Shown: positions 32,304-43,154 of the stretch, piece after piece | Position numbering within the stretch: the first letter of the stretch is position 1 | Layout: the number at the start of each line of letters is the position of its first letter | NCBI GenBank assembly: GCA_030035585.1 | Contig: CM057461.1 | Span: forward strand, 166,543,624-166,607,623 | From: Dugong dugon | Taxonomy: Eukaryota; Chordata; Mammalia; Sirenia; Dugongidae | Length of the DNA stretch: 64,000 nt | Direction: 5' to 3' | Notes under the pieces: generated by a model | Told to the model about the DNA's origin: nothing | The model's database searches: none | The model's input: only the letters and a program-made list of their open reading frames with translations | Made by a program: the position numbers and the translations under genes

Positions 32304-32519
32304 TCAGTGGAGAGGAGAGCTTTGATGATGGGTAGGGAAAGGAAGAAGATGATAATTTGGGTTTTTAGGGAAATGTAATAGCACTAAACTAGAGGAGATG
32401 TAAACTAGTAGATGGTAGGTAGTGGGGAAGGTAAATAATGCCAATGGTACATTTTGCCAATTTAAAAATGGTATTCAGGGTTGGTCCTATGTTGTGTGGA
32501 AGCAGTGTTGTGTTGATGG

Positions 32520-32639
32520 ATATATCAATTTTTCTTTTATATCTCACAGTTTTAGGAGGCTAAAAGTCCTAATCAGGGTTCCGGCTCTAGGGAAAGGCTT
32601 TCTTTCTCTGTTGGCCCTAGGGGAAGGTCCTATCTCTTT
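32520..32639 (-). repeat. MaLR-like LTR fragment, fossil
   Basis: 'ctcacagttttaggaggctaaaagtcctaatcagggtt' and 'ctgttggccctaggggaaggtcctatctctttt' match the first ~130 bases (as read here) of the LTR at 29882. It ends abruptly where an RTE begins. Confidence 0.8.
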
Positions 32640-33062
32640 TCATGCGAAGGCTGGACAATTAATAAGGAAGACCGAAGAAGAACTTATGCCTTTGAATTGT
32701 GGTGTTGGCAAAGAATATTGAATATACCATGGACTGCCAAAAGAACGAACAGGTCTGTCTTGGAAGAAGTACAACCAGAATGCTCCTTAGAAGCAAGGAT
32801 GGCGAAACTATGTCTTACATACTTTGGACATGTTGTCAGGAGAGATCAATCCCTGGAGAAGGACATCATGCTTGGTAAAGTACAAGGTCAGCAAAAAAGA
32901 GGAAGATTCTCAACAAGGTGGATTGACACACCAGCTGGCAGAACGGGCTCAAGCATAACAAGGATTGTGAGGATGGCGCAGGACTGGGCAGGGTTTCATT
33001 CTGTAGTACATAGGGTCACTATGAGTCGGAACAGAGTTGATGGCACCTAACAACAACAACAA
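32640..33062 (+). repeat. RTE-clade LINE, 5'-truncated 3' end
   Basis: Plus-strand RTE terminus from 'catgcgaaggctggacaatta' to 'gatggcacctaacaacaacaac'. A 117-codon open frame (32697-33050) contains the RTE C-terminal region, including ECSLEARMAKLCLTYFGHVV. It joins the LTR fragment with a 2-base overlap. Confidence 0.92.
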
Positions 33063-33419
33063 CATCACAATCATCTGTAATTTTGTGTCTTTCTGAAGTG
33101 TTCACCTCTTAACTATTTTTCTTGTCTTACTGCATTAACCAGGACTTCTAAAAATAATGTTAACTAAATACAGGATGATAGGTAGATTCCTAGACTTGTT
33201 ATTGAGTTTAGTCTGCACCTACTTAGAGATTCAATCTTAAATATAATGCTTACTTTTGATTTCTGTTAATCCAGGATTAGGAAGACACATCCATAATCTG
33301 ATAAAGAGTGCTGAAACCTTTTATTAGAAAGAGATATTGCATTTTATCAAATGTCTATTAATTAATTATTTTTAATTTTTATAACTTTTGTATAATTTTG
33401 TAAAGTTTTTATATGTACA
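33063..33419. other. Unique intergenic DNA, AT-rich
   Basis: No repeat or gene recognised. Confidence 0.45.
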
Positions 33420-33432
33420 TATACTTACAGAA

Positions 33433-33608
33433 GCGCCCTGGTGGCACAGTGGTTAAGAGTTTAGCTGCTAACCAAAAGATCGGCAGTGCAAATCCACCAG
33501 CCGCTCCTTGCAAACCCTAGGGGGCAGTTCTACTCTGTCCTATAAGGTTACTACGAGTCAGAGTCGACTCATCGGCAATGGGTTTTTTTCTTTTTTTTTT
33601 TTTTGGTT
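33433..33608 (+). repeat. AfroSINE, short form, perfect 13-bp TSD
   Basis: 'gcgccctggtggcacagtgg' to a T-rich tail, flanked by tatacttacagaa at 33420-33432 and 33609-33621. Confidence 0.96.
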
Positions 33609-33621
33609 TATACTTACAGAA

Positions 33622-34194
33622 ATGCCTAATTTTCACAGATGTACACATGTATGATGTATACACTTTTTACACCCTTACCACCCCTTCCCCTATAATCCAG
33701 ATTAGCAATGTAATATGTATCCTTCTATATTTTTCTCCATAATAATGTAATAAAATACATATACACATTGTATATACGTTTTTGCATTTTGTTTTTCTCG
33801 TTCAACGACACTTCATGGAAATCCCTGAGTTAAACAGATGTTATGTTTCAGTCCCACCTCTGCTATTTATTAACTGTCCTCGGATAGACTAAGTAAACTT
33901 TCTGTCACAAGTCTTCCCACCTAAACATGAGGGTAATTATTTCCTTCTCCCTATTCTGAGGGACATACATAAAGAGCTAAACATGGAACCTGGCAAATAG
34001 AAGTTCCAAACAAGTGTTACTTAATCTAATGCCCAGTACAGGGAGAGCAAACCCTTTTCCTTTTTGCAGTAATGATCTTTGGTCTGAGGTTTTGTAACTT
34101 GGCCAATGGCCGAAAACCTGCTGAGGGGTCACCAGGGTCACTCGCGTAGCCATTTGGCTAACAGCAACAGTTCTGGGATCCCATGATGTGGCTT
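33622..34194. other. Probably old LINE-like then unique DNA
   Basis: 'tgtatccttctatatttttctccataataatg' and 'tttttgcattttgtttttctcg' (33715-33800) resemble the 3'UTR of old L1/L2 elements. The rest is not recognised. Confidence 0.4.
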
Positions 34195-34400
34195 TGAAGC
34201 CATGTTCCATCACTTCCTAGCTTTGTGAACTTGAGTAAGTTTCTTAAGCTCTCTGTTTCAGTTGCCTCATCTTTAAAATGGAACGATAATAGTACCTATC
34301 TCTATAGAATGGATTATCATGGGCTATAAATGAGATGATGGATTTGATACACATGGAACTGTAGCTGATAACACTGAAAGTCCCCAATAAATACAATCAA
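34195..34400 (+). repeat. MIR SINE
   Basis: 'cttcctagctttgtgaacttgagtaagtttcttaagctctc' plus 'tcatctttaaaatgg', the MIR core in sense orientation. Confidence 0.8.
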
Positions 34401-34420
34401 ATAAAACCAAAAGGGTACTG

Positions 34421-34632
34421 CATTTTTACACAAATAATGCATGCCTTCTGCATTTGTTTGCCGCTCTCCCCTGCCCCCCTCCCGCAGGCATCCTCACAAG
34501 CATTGTCATGCCGATCCTCTTCCACATGTTTCAATAAGAAAATCAACATAGCTGCTTACAAAAATACCTAGGTTGGGGGCGGGGGCAGTCGTAAACAAAT
34601 GCAGAAGGCTCATGTTATTTGCGTAAAAATAC
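34421..34632. repeat. Fold-back (MITE-like) element, copy 2
   Basis: About 212 bp with ~57-bp inverted ends: 'catttttacacaaataatgc' with 'ccttctgcatttgtttgcc' at the left, against the complement of 'gtaaacaaatgcagaagg' and 'ttatttgcgtaaaaatac' at the right. C-rich (ccctgcccccctccc) and G-rich (ttgggggcgggggcag) stretches face each other. Same architecture as 15757-15967 but considerably diverged. Confidence 0.82.
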
Positions 34633-34800
34633 TATGCAGGCTTTGAATTCAATAGGCCTAGCTTTGAATTCTGGTTCCAACACACCACACTGGCTATGTG
34701 ACTTTGGGCAAGTTATTACAAACTCTCTAGACAGCAGTTTTCATCTGTAAAATGGGAACAGTAATACCCACCTTAAAGGGTTGCTGTTGAGTGAAGAATT
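34633..34800 (+). repeat. MIR SINE
   Basis: 'ggctatgtgactttgggcaagttatta' and 'catctgtaaaatgggaacagtaat', a well preserved MIR in sense orientation directly beside the fold-back element. Confidence 0.85.
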
Positions 34801-34879
34801 AACTTTATCCAAAGAATGTGGTCTTTGTCCCTGGCTCCCAGAAGGTAGAACCCTTGGAATTTCCTGAGTAATGAGTGAT

Positions 34880-35480
34880 TGGAGTGTCTTTGTTATTCAT
34901 GGAGGGCCCCAGACCACACCTGATGGTTTATGCTAATGAGATGACTCATAGTGGGGGCAGACCATGCCAGAAAGACTCACCTAGAAGGGATGGGGCTGGA
35001 GACTGAGCTCAGTCAAATGGTTAATGATACATCAGTCATGCCCACGCAATGAAACCCCAATGACTAATGATTAAATCAATCTTGCCTACGTAATGAAACC
35101 CCAGTAAAAACTCAGGTAAGTTTCTCTGATTGGCAATACACTGGTGTGCTGGAGGGTGACGCGTCCCGACTCCGCAGAGAGAGAACTTGGAAACTTAGCA
35201 TTTGAAACCCTTTAGACCTCGCTTTATGGGTCTCTTTTGGTTGGCTCTAATTTGTATCCTTTATTTGCTACAATGAAACTTTAATCATAAGAATAGTGCT
35301 TTCCAGAGTTCTGTAAGTCATTCTGGTGAATTATGGAACCTGATGGGGTAGTGGGAACCCCTGAATTTGTAGCCAGTTGGTGAGAGACACAAGTGGTCTA
35401 GGAACCTCCGAGCTTGAGGCTGGCATCTGAGAGGATATTCTTGAGGAGAGCTGTGCCCTTAATCTGTGAAGTTTGGCCTC
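34880..35480 (+). repeat. Ancient ERV LTR-like sequence, fossil
   Basis: Contains 'tgatggtttatgctaatgagatgactcatag', a 'gaaaccccagtaaaaactc' segment, 'tttgtatcctttatttgctac' and then 'agccagttggtgagagacacaag' and 'gaggctggcatctgagagg', an arrangement found in old mammalian ERV LTRs and their leader. An imperfect ~43-bp tandem duplication lies at 35022-35108. I cannot name the exact family. Old. Confidence 0.5.
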
Positions 35481-37302
35481 ACTGGGTAATTAGTGAAGAA
35501 GTGATTTTGCAGTTGCTTTGAGAGTAAAGTAAGGTAACGCATAGAAGGAACTTCTTCTAGTGGCTGGCACACAGTAAGTGCTCGGTGTAGGCTAGTTTCC
35601 TCTGCCAGTGTTACAGTCCAGCCTATGGATTGAATGCACTTTGGTTGGCTGACCTAGGACTCTAACCACCCTTCATAGCTCTCAACTGCAAACACGGGCA
35701 CTTCTGGAACATACGTTCACAGTAGGTTGGGGCATACCTGCATCCTGACTGTCCATTCTCTTCAGGTAGTTCAATACCTGTCCCAGCAGGTGGGGGGTGG
35801 TGGTGGTGGAGATTGAAGGGGGTGGGGGGTGATGCAGATGTTGCTTTGTTCTCATCATCCTTTGCCAGCTCTTTTTGTTTCCTTCCAGTATGTGCAGATA
35901 CATGAGTTTGCCTCCAGTTACTTGCTCTTTGGAGCAGAGATCCACTGCTGGCCAGGCAAGATTTGCAGGATGAATATGATGTGTGTTTGCAGTTCAGGGA
36001 CATGGGAGTGGGGCCAGGATGGGCCGGGAAGATGCACAGCAATTTCAGCTGCCTTTCTTGCCCCCACTGGGATACTGCCGTCCTCTAGGGACATCTCGGT
36101 TTCCTTCTCAAATCTCTTCATGGAAGCTCTCCCACTACCCTTCAAAGTAAAACAATAAAACAATGGACAACATTTAAAGTTTTTCAGGTAGTCATCTTCA
36201 ATGCAAACACAAGATTCTTTCAAGAGAACAATTCAAGTGACAGGTGTCACTATATTAGACAATTTGTCCTTCTCTTCTTGCTGAAATTGTTTACTTCTGT
36301 GACAATACGGGAATTCACTGGTGCTTTAAAAATCCACAGGGAGATTATTAGGTATGTTTGCTCTCTGGGCCTGTACAGCAAACTGTTAAAAAAAAAAAAA
36401 AGAAAGAAAGAAAAGAAAAGAATCCTGTCCCTCACTTCATGTTGCACGTATGCCTAAGGAGTCAGTTCACAGTTTTTCTGCAGAAAAGGAGCAAAATCTT
36501 TTGCACAGCCATGGGTTTTTGTGAGTTAAGTGTGATTTAGCAGCACTCCCTAGTGGCTACGTTCAGGAACTGTAGAAGATGAGATGTGACGGAATCTTGG
36601 GACTTTAGGGAAGAAAACACTTAGAAATAATTTATTTTTCCTTTTTAATACCTAATAATACGAGACACCGCCAATTTCTACAAGGATATTTAATTTCTTA
36701 GACCTCTTTTCAATGACCACATTTTTTTTTTTTTTTGAGGCAACCCAATTGAACAAATAGCAACAACTGCCTTTCTACGTAGAATTACGGAATATTCCAT
36801 TTGGGCCACACTTCTGCCTGCTTCCACTTAAGCTGCTCATCCCTGGGAAGTAAAGCTCGGTTCTACTTTTTTGTTAAAGAAAATTCTGCCATTGAGCCCC
36901 TGAAGTGGGTATTGGCTAACGTGATGGAAACTATGAAATCTGTTTTCAACAACATGCATCTCCATTGTGATACCACTTTCTTTGCTATGATCGGCAAGTA
37001 TTTATACTATTTGTTAAGGGAATTAGCCAAGGTAATTACAAACAGTTAAAATTCTTCATTTTCTCCATCAGACATTCGGGATAAAGAAGAGTTACCTTAT
37101 ATCTCTTATACAGATGATTAGGTTTCCTACATTTGGAACCTAACCAATTTTGTGCTTTGTACTAAAATGATACTCTTTCCTCTTTTTGTGTCTGAAAAGG
37201 TACATCAGGGCCATTATCAATTATCATAAAACCACTGATATGCTGAGGTTCTGTCAATAGATAGAATCCCTATACCTGAGCACTGAGTTCTCAAAGTCAA
37301 CA
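35481..37302. other. Unique intergenic DNA, 1.8 kb
   Basis: No repeat recognised apart from an A/AAAG tract at 36387-36420 and T-runs near 36721. A G-rich run at 35789-35832 (three tracts of five or six G plus GGTGGTGGTGG) could form a G-quadruplex. The minus-strand 126-codon frame (35662-36042) and its overlaps have no family resemblance. Confidence 0.45.
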
Positions 37303-37942
37303 TGTAACCGGACCCTTCCAGGTCTTCTCGGCGTGTCTAGAAAGACGCGAAGCGGTGAAAGCGGAAGAAGCAGCTTTATTTAGTTGGCCAAGTAAAGCAG
37401 CCGCCCGGGACTTGTGTTGCCAAGGTGGCTCCCTGAACAATGGCCCAAGGGGTTTATATGGGTAGAGTAAAATTAGGTCTGGGGTCTTCAGGGACACCCC
37501 AAGGTGGAGTCCGCCTGCTGATTGGTTTGGCCCATAAAGGCGTTCCTGGAGCGGTCCAGTTTTCTGTGCCTGCTCAGTCTAAGAGGGGGCCCGCAAAGAT
37601 GGCATTTTGCCCACATTCGAGGTGTGTATGTGTGGGGTTGTGTTTTTTGGCCTCTGACGTCAATAGGTCATCCAAGGGACACGGTTGTCGGTTCTGCGCA
37701 TGTCAGACGGGCCAAGCCTGCTTCTAGATCAGTTTAGACTTGAGACCCTAGTCTCGTTTTTCTTAACTGAGCGGGAACCAGAAGTATACTTAAATAAGGA
37801 GATACCTTAAAGACAGGGAGTTAGTTCCTACATTACCTAATAACGAGATAGCTTACATGCAAGGAGTTAGTTCTCCTATCACGTAAGAATGGCAGGCACC
37901 ACCCCTTGCTTATTTAAGATGGCGGGTGTGCTATCAGCCTCA
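37303..37942 (-). repeat. Solo LTR of a class I-like ERV, CpG-rich, fossil
   Basis: ~640-bp LTR on the minus strand. On that strand it shows a TATAAA box (complement at 37453-37458), AATAAA (complement at 37374-37379) and a 3' end '...gggtccggttaca'. Two tandem ~44-bp U3 repeats lie at 37800-37842 and 37845-37888. Flanks aaca/aata suggest a 4-bp duplication; the left-hand U3 border is uncertain. Many CpGs survive, so it is probably among the younger elements here. No internal region; it looks whole as an LTR. Confidence 0.7.
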
Positions 37943-38029
37943 AATAAAAAGAAGCTGCTAAAAGGAAACACTTACGCAGTTGAGCCAGGTGGAGAATATG
38001 TGAATATAATGAAAAAAAATATGGAGTCA

Positions 38030-38165
38030 AATGTGTGAATCCCAGCCTCTTCCAGTTGCTATTTTTTGAGTTTCTTATCGGTAAACTGGAACAGCTGTGA
38101 GGATTAAATGAGATAATGTGTATTAAATTCTTAGAACAGTATATAGAAGCTGAATAAATGTCAAT
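38030..38165 (+). repeat. MIR SINE
   Basis: 'gtgtgaatcccagcctcttcc' and 'gtgaggattaaatgagataatgtg' are MIR core and 3' phrases. Diverged. Confidence 0.65.
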
Positions 38166-38256
38166 TCTCCTACTCCATGTAATGCAGGAAAGAAAAGCTT
38201 AAAAAGAGAGCCTAGAGTTGTGGAATTTGAAATTAACTGATGCTGTAGCTTTAAAA

Positions 38257-38322
38257 GGAGCCCTGGTGGCGCAGTCGTTACGAGCTCGGATACTAACCAC
38301 AGGGCCGTGGTTCGAATCCACC
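38257..38322 (+). repeat. AfroSINE head only (66 bp) with 10-bp TSD
   Basis: Just the tRNA-derived head: A box TGGCGCAGTCG and B box GGTTCGAATCC are both intact, and the body is absent. Perfect flanking duplications agctttaaaa at 38247-38256 and 38323-38332 show that it inserted in this short form. It is a complete small insertion, not a later deletion of a longer one. Confidence 0.85.
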
Positions 38323-38344
38323 AGCTTTAAAAAAAGTGTAATGG

Positions 38345-38480
38345 TTGTAAGCCCAGGCTCTGAAATTCTCTAGTTGTGTTCAAATTGTGGATATGCCACT
38401 TAAGAAACTTAGGAATCTTGGGGAACTTACAAACTCAGTTTCCTCAGCTGCAAAGCAGGGATGATAGGAGGCTCTACCTT
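38345..38480 (+). repeat. MIR SINE
   Basis: 'aagcccaggctctgaaattc' and 'aaactcagtttcctcagctgcaaagcaggg', in sense orientation. Confidence 0.75.
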
Positions 38481-38483
38481 ATG

Positions 38484-38697
38484 GGGGAGCCCTGGTAGCA
38501 TAGTGATTAAGCCCCCAGCTGAAAGTTCAGCGGTTGGAACCCACCAGCTGCTTCCGGAAGAAAGATGTGGCAGTCTACTTCTGTAAAGATTACAGCCTTG
38601 GAAACCCTATGGGGCAGTTCTATTCTATCCTATAGGGTCTCTATGAGTCAGAATTGACTTGACGACAATGGATTTGGTTTTGTTTTTTTGTTTTTTT
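38484..38697 (+). repeat. AfroSINE, full length
   Basis: 'gggggagccctggtagcatag' to 'ggatttggttttg' and a T-rich tail. Long form with 'gaagaaagatgtggcagtc'. Confidence 0.93.
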
Positions 38698-38755
38698 TTT
38701 TCACATGTATTAAATTATTTAATTCTTACATAAGCCAATAAGGCACCTACCTACC

Positions 38756-38997
38756 TACCCATTGCTGTAGAGTTGATTGTCCCTAGAGAAGGACATCATG
38801 CTTGGTAAGGTAGAGAGACGGCCAGTGAAAAAGAGGAAGACCCTCAATGAGTTGGATTGACACAGTGACTGCAACAATGGCCTCAAACATAGCAATGATT
38901 GTGAAGATGGTGCAGGACCCAGCAGTGTTTCGTTTGGTTGTACATACGGTTGCTATGAGTCAGAACTGACTTGATGGCACCTAACAACAGCAACAGC
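38756..38997 (+). repeat. RTE 3' end fused to an AfroSINE scrap
   Basis: A ~21-base AfroSINE antisense end ('cccattgctgtagagttgat', 38758-38777) is joined to a plus-strand RTE terminus ('gtccctagagaaggacatcatgcttgg' to 'ggcacctaacaacagcaac'). Confidence 0.85.
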
Positions 38998-39554
38998 TAT
39001 GGTTATATAAGAGGTTAACTTGAGGGGAAGCTGGCTGAAGAGTATATGGAGACTACATTTTTTGCAACTTTTCGCTAAGCCAAAAATTAGTTCAAAATAA
39101 AATAATTAAAAAGTAAAAAGAAACAAATGGAATTAATTTTAACAATAAACTTTATTTAACCCAATTTGTCCAAAATATTATCTCAATATGTAATCAGCAT
39201 AAAATATTATTAATGGGAGATTTAATTTTTTTTTTTTTTGTACTGAGTCTTTGAAATCCAGTTTGTATTTTCCCTTACAGTTTGTCTCAATTTGGACTAG
39301 CCATGTTTCAAGTGCTCAGTAGCCATATGTGGCATATGGCTGCCATACTGAACAGCACAGCTGTAGATGCAATGATGGGGATGTCACCCAGGGGCCAGTG
39401 ACCCCTTAACGGCTTGTCTCAGGGGAGGTACCCTCAGCCTTTCTCCTACAAACTCTATTACCCCCAGAGGTGTTGAACCTATTGGGAAGGGGATTAGTTA
39501 ACTAAATTCTGTTAACATTGGCAGTTGATCTAAAGAGAAAATGAATTGACACGG

Positions 39555-39675
39555 TGGAGACCCTGATTTGGACTTTTAGCTTCCAGAACTGTGAAAATAA
39601 AGAAAGAAAGAAATTTTTATCTTTTAAAGCCATTTACCTGTGGTATTTGTGTTACAGCAGCACTAGGACACTAGG
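39555..39675 (+). repeat. MLT1-like LTR 3' fragment, fossil
   Basis: 'gatttggacttttagcttccagaactgtgaaaataaa' and 'cctgtggtatttgtgttacagcagcac' end the element. The upstream part is unrecognisable. A-rich expansion 'agaaagaaag' within. The sequence from 38998 to 39554 is AT-rich and otherwise unremarkable. Confidence 0.7.
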
Positions 39676-39894
39676 ACACAGCCCTAGGTCAGAGTCCCTA
39701 AATGACAGCTAGAGCTGTTGACCAGCTGACCACACAGGCCTCCCTTTGATTCACAAGGACACTCCCAGTTCTTTCACTGGTCGTTCTGAGTGCTGTAGGA
39801 GGCAGGGCTGAGACATGTGCCTTTGATGGATAAGCAGTAAGAAGTTATCTACTATTTCTCTACTACCTTAACAACAATAGCATCAGCTAATATT

Positions 39895-40090
39895 TAAACA
39901 GCAGCAAATAAAACATACTAAGTACTATTTGAAGTACTTTACTGGATTAACATATTTAATTGCCACCACAAGCAAAGGAGTAGGTACTGACATTATCTTC
40001 ATTTTACAGGTGAGAAAGCAGAATTCTGAGTTCAGTAACTTGCCCATGTGTGTGCAGCTAGTTAGAGGGCAAAGCCTGGGTTCAAACCCA
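39895..40090 (-). repeat. MIR SINE
   Basis: 'cattatcttcattttacaggtgagaaagcagaattc', 'gcagctagttagagggcaaagcctgggttcaaaccca' are MIR antisense phrases. Confidence 0.8.
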
Positions 40091-40100
40091 GAAGGTCTGG

Positions 40101-40168
40101 CTTCAAAAAAAAAAAAAAAAAAAACCCAAACTTATTGCCGTCGAGTCGGTTCCGACTAATAGCGACCC
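40101..40168 (-). repeat. AfroSINE end fragment
   Basis: A18-20 then 'ccgtcgagtcggttccgactaatagcgaccctgtag'; broken off before the body. The stretch looks young (CpGs kept). Confidence 0.85.
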
Positions 40169-40917
40169 TGTAGAAGCTCTTAACTTTTGCATCAGGCCGC
40201 CTCTCTGAATGAAGCAACTTTGCAATCTTGCACCAACAGAGTTTGTAGCCAAACAGAGTCTGTGAAGGGAATCCAGCTTTTCTGTTCCGAAATCAAGTTA
40301 TGTTCCATTGGAAAAATTCCTGGGCACTGAATGTAATAAGAATCACATTTAAGAATGCAGCAACACTTCTAATTTTACATACTTAAAAGAAAAATTCACT
40401 CAAATAAACTATAGTTCAGGACATGGCACCTCACTAAGTAAAAACAAATAGTTCTTAAACCTAAAACTAAGACTAGACAGAATAAAACAGATGTCTCCAC
40501 AAACGGGTTTCTGTCACACATAAGGTTCCGTTTTTGAGGCTGAAATCTCTAAAACATTAGCAATTTGATCGTTATGTTCTTTGAGTTTGTTTTTTAATCA
40601 GTCCCAAACTTACTTGATGCTTTTACATTTACTTCTAAGGCAGTAGATTTCCAAGTACAAATACCAGAAGAGACCTCTATGACTTTTTAATAATTGCAAT
40701 CGAAGCAGGAGATATTTGGGCAGTATTTATTCCTATGGAGAGAATAAAATAATTGTGATTGTCTGGGGCTCTTTCTCTGCATTGCTCTCTATTACTGTTT
40801 AGACTTTCCCTGTTCACATCAGGCATCGACCAACTAACTGAATAATCCTTAGCAAGCAAAATCTGCAAATGAAGGTGATTGGGTTGGGCTAGGGTATTGG
40901 TTCAAGGAGCCTCACCC
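40169..40917. other. Unique intergenic DNA
   Basis: No repeat or gene recognised up to the RTE target site. Confidence 0.45.
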
Positions 40918-41626
40918 AATAATTTAAAGATGTTTTTGTTGTTAGGTGCCGTTGAGTCAGTTCCGACTCATAGCAACCCTATGTACAACAGAACGAAACA
41001 CTACCCAGTCCTGCGCCATCCTCAAAATTATATCTATGTTTGAGGGCAATGTTGCAGCCACTGTATCAATTGATCCCGTCAAGGGTCTTCCTCTTTTTTG
41101 CTGACCCTCTACCTTACCAAGCATGATCTACTTCTCCAAGGACTTGTCCATCCTGATAACATGTGCAAAGTAGGTGAGATGAAGTATTGGCCATCCTTAC
41201 TTCTAAGGAGCGTTCTGGCTGTACTTCTTCAAGACAGATCTGTTCATTCTTCTGGCAGTCCGTGGTATATTCACTATTCTTCACCAACACCATAATTCAA
41301 AGGCATCAGTTCTTCTCTGGTCTTCCTTATTCATTTGTCCAGCTTTCACCTGCATATGAGGCAAGTGAAAATACCATGGTTTGTGTCAGGCACACTTTAA
41401 TGATATGTCTTTTGGTTTCTTGACTGCTGCTTCCGTGGGTATTGATTATGGATCCAAGTGAAATGAAATCCTTGACAACCTCAGTATTTTCTCCACTTAT
41501 AAAGATCTTACTTATTGGTCCAGGTGTGAGGTTTTTTTTTTTTTTTTTTTTATGTTGATGTGTAATCCATTCTGAAGGCTGTAGTCTTCGATTTTCATAA
41601 GTAAGTGCTTCAAGTCCTCTTCATTT

Positions 41627-41932
41627 TCAGTAAGTAAGGTTTGTGTCATTGGCATATCGCAGGTTGTTAATGAGTCTTCCTCCAATACTGATGCCGTGTT
41701 GTTCTTCATACAGTCTAGTTTCTCGGATTATTTGCTCAGCATACAGATTGAATAAGTATGATGAAAGGATACAACCCTGATGCACACCTCTCCTAATTTT
41801 AAACCATGCAATATCCCTGTCTTCTGTTTGAACAGTCGCCTCTTGGTCTATGTACAGATTCCACATGAGCACAATTAAGTGTTCTGGAATTCCCATTCTT
41901 TCAAATATTGCCCATAATTTGTTATGATCCAC
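41627..41932 (-). pseudogene. RTE reverse transcriptase core, broken
   Basis: An uninterrupted 101-codon piece on the minus strand contains the RT finger/palm motifs. GVHQGCILSSYLFNLYAEQI is motif B-like and RYANDTNL is the catalytic box, where the family has YADD; here the first Asp is Asn. The loss of a metal-binding Asp would inactivate the enzyme. Frames before and after are interrupted by stops. Confidence 0.85.
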
Positions 41933-42150
41933 ACAGTTGAGTGCCTTTGCATAGTCAATAAAACACGGGAAAACATCTTTTTAGCATTCTCTGCTTTCAA
42001 CCAAGATTCATCTGACATCAGCGACGATATCCCTTCTTCCAAGTCCTCTTCTGAATCCAGCTTGAATTTCTGGCAGTTCCCTGTTGGTATACAGCTGCAA
42101 CGGTTTTTGAATGATCATCAGCAAAATTTTACTTGTGTGTGATATTAATG

Positions 42151-42325
42151 GAGACCTGGTGGCACAACGGTTAAGAGTTCGGCTGCTAACCAAAAGGTTG
42201 GCAGTTAGAATCCACCAGTCACTCCTTGGAAACCCTATGGGGCAGTTCTACTCTGTCCTAGAGTTGCTATGAGTCAGAATCAACTTGACAGAATGGGTTT
42301 TTTTTTTTTTTTTTTTTTTTTTTTG
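42151..42325 (+). repeat. AfroSINE nested in RTE, 12-bp TSD
   Basis: Short-form SINE 'gagacctggtggcacaacgg' to a T-run of nearly 30 bases. TSDs gtgatattaatg (42139-42150) and gtgacattaatg (42326-42337) show that it went into the RTE body. Confidence 0.95.
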
Positions 42326-43154
42326 GTGACATTAATGATATTGTTCGGTAATTTCTGCATCCAGTTGGATCACCTTTCTTTGGAAAGGGCACAAATATAG
42401 ATCTCTTCTATTCGGCTGGCCATGTAGCTGTCTTCTAAATTTCTTAGTGTAGATGAGTGGCCGCTTCCAGCATTGCATCCATGTGTTGAAACATCTCAGT
42501 TGGTATTCTGTCAATTCCTGGACCCTTTCACCAATGCCTCCAGTGTAGCTTGGACTTCTTCCTTCAGTATCATCAGCTCTTGATCATATGTTACCTCTCA
42601 CCAATTCTTTTTGGTACAGTGACTCTGAGTATTTCTTCCATCTTCTTTTGATGCTTCCTGCATCGTTCAGTATTTTACCCATAGAATCTTTCAATATTGC
42701 AAGTCAAGTCTTGAATTTTTTCTTCAGTTCTTTCAGCTTGAGAAATGCCAAGCATGTTCTTCCTTTTTGGTTTTCTAACTCCAGGTCTATGCACATTTCA
42801 TTATAATACTTTGTCTTCTGGAGCCACCCTTTGAAATATTCTCTTCAGCTCTTTTATTTCCTCATTTCTTCCATTTGCTTCAGCTACTCTATGTTCAAGA
42901 GCAAGTTTCAGAGTCTCTTCTGATATCCATTTTGGTCTTTTCTTTTTTTTCCTGTGTTTTTAATGACCTCTTGCTTTCTTCATGTAGGATGTCCTTGATG
43001 TCATCACACAACTTGTCTGGTCTTTGGTCATTAGTGTTCAATGTGTCAAATCTGTTCTTGAGATGGTCTCTAAATTCAGGCAGGATATACTCAAGGTCAT
43101 ATTTTGGCTCTCATGGACTTGTTTTAATTTTCCTCAGCTTCAACTTGAACTTTC

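Noticed and set aside
35662-36223. Overlapping frames (126 and 101 codons minus, 109 plus).
   Set aside because: Mutually overlapping on both strands, no domain, no exon boundaries.
38257-38322. A genuine tRNA gene, because A and B boxes are intact.
   Set aside because: The sequence is the AfroSINE head with target-site duplications and does not fold as a proper tRNA with a 3' acceptor stem.
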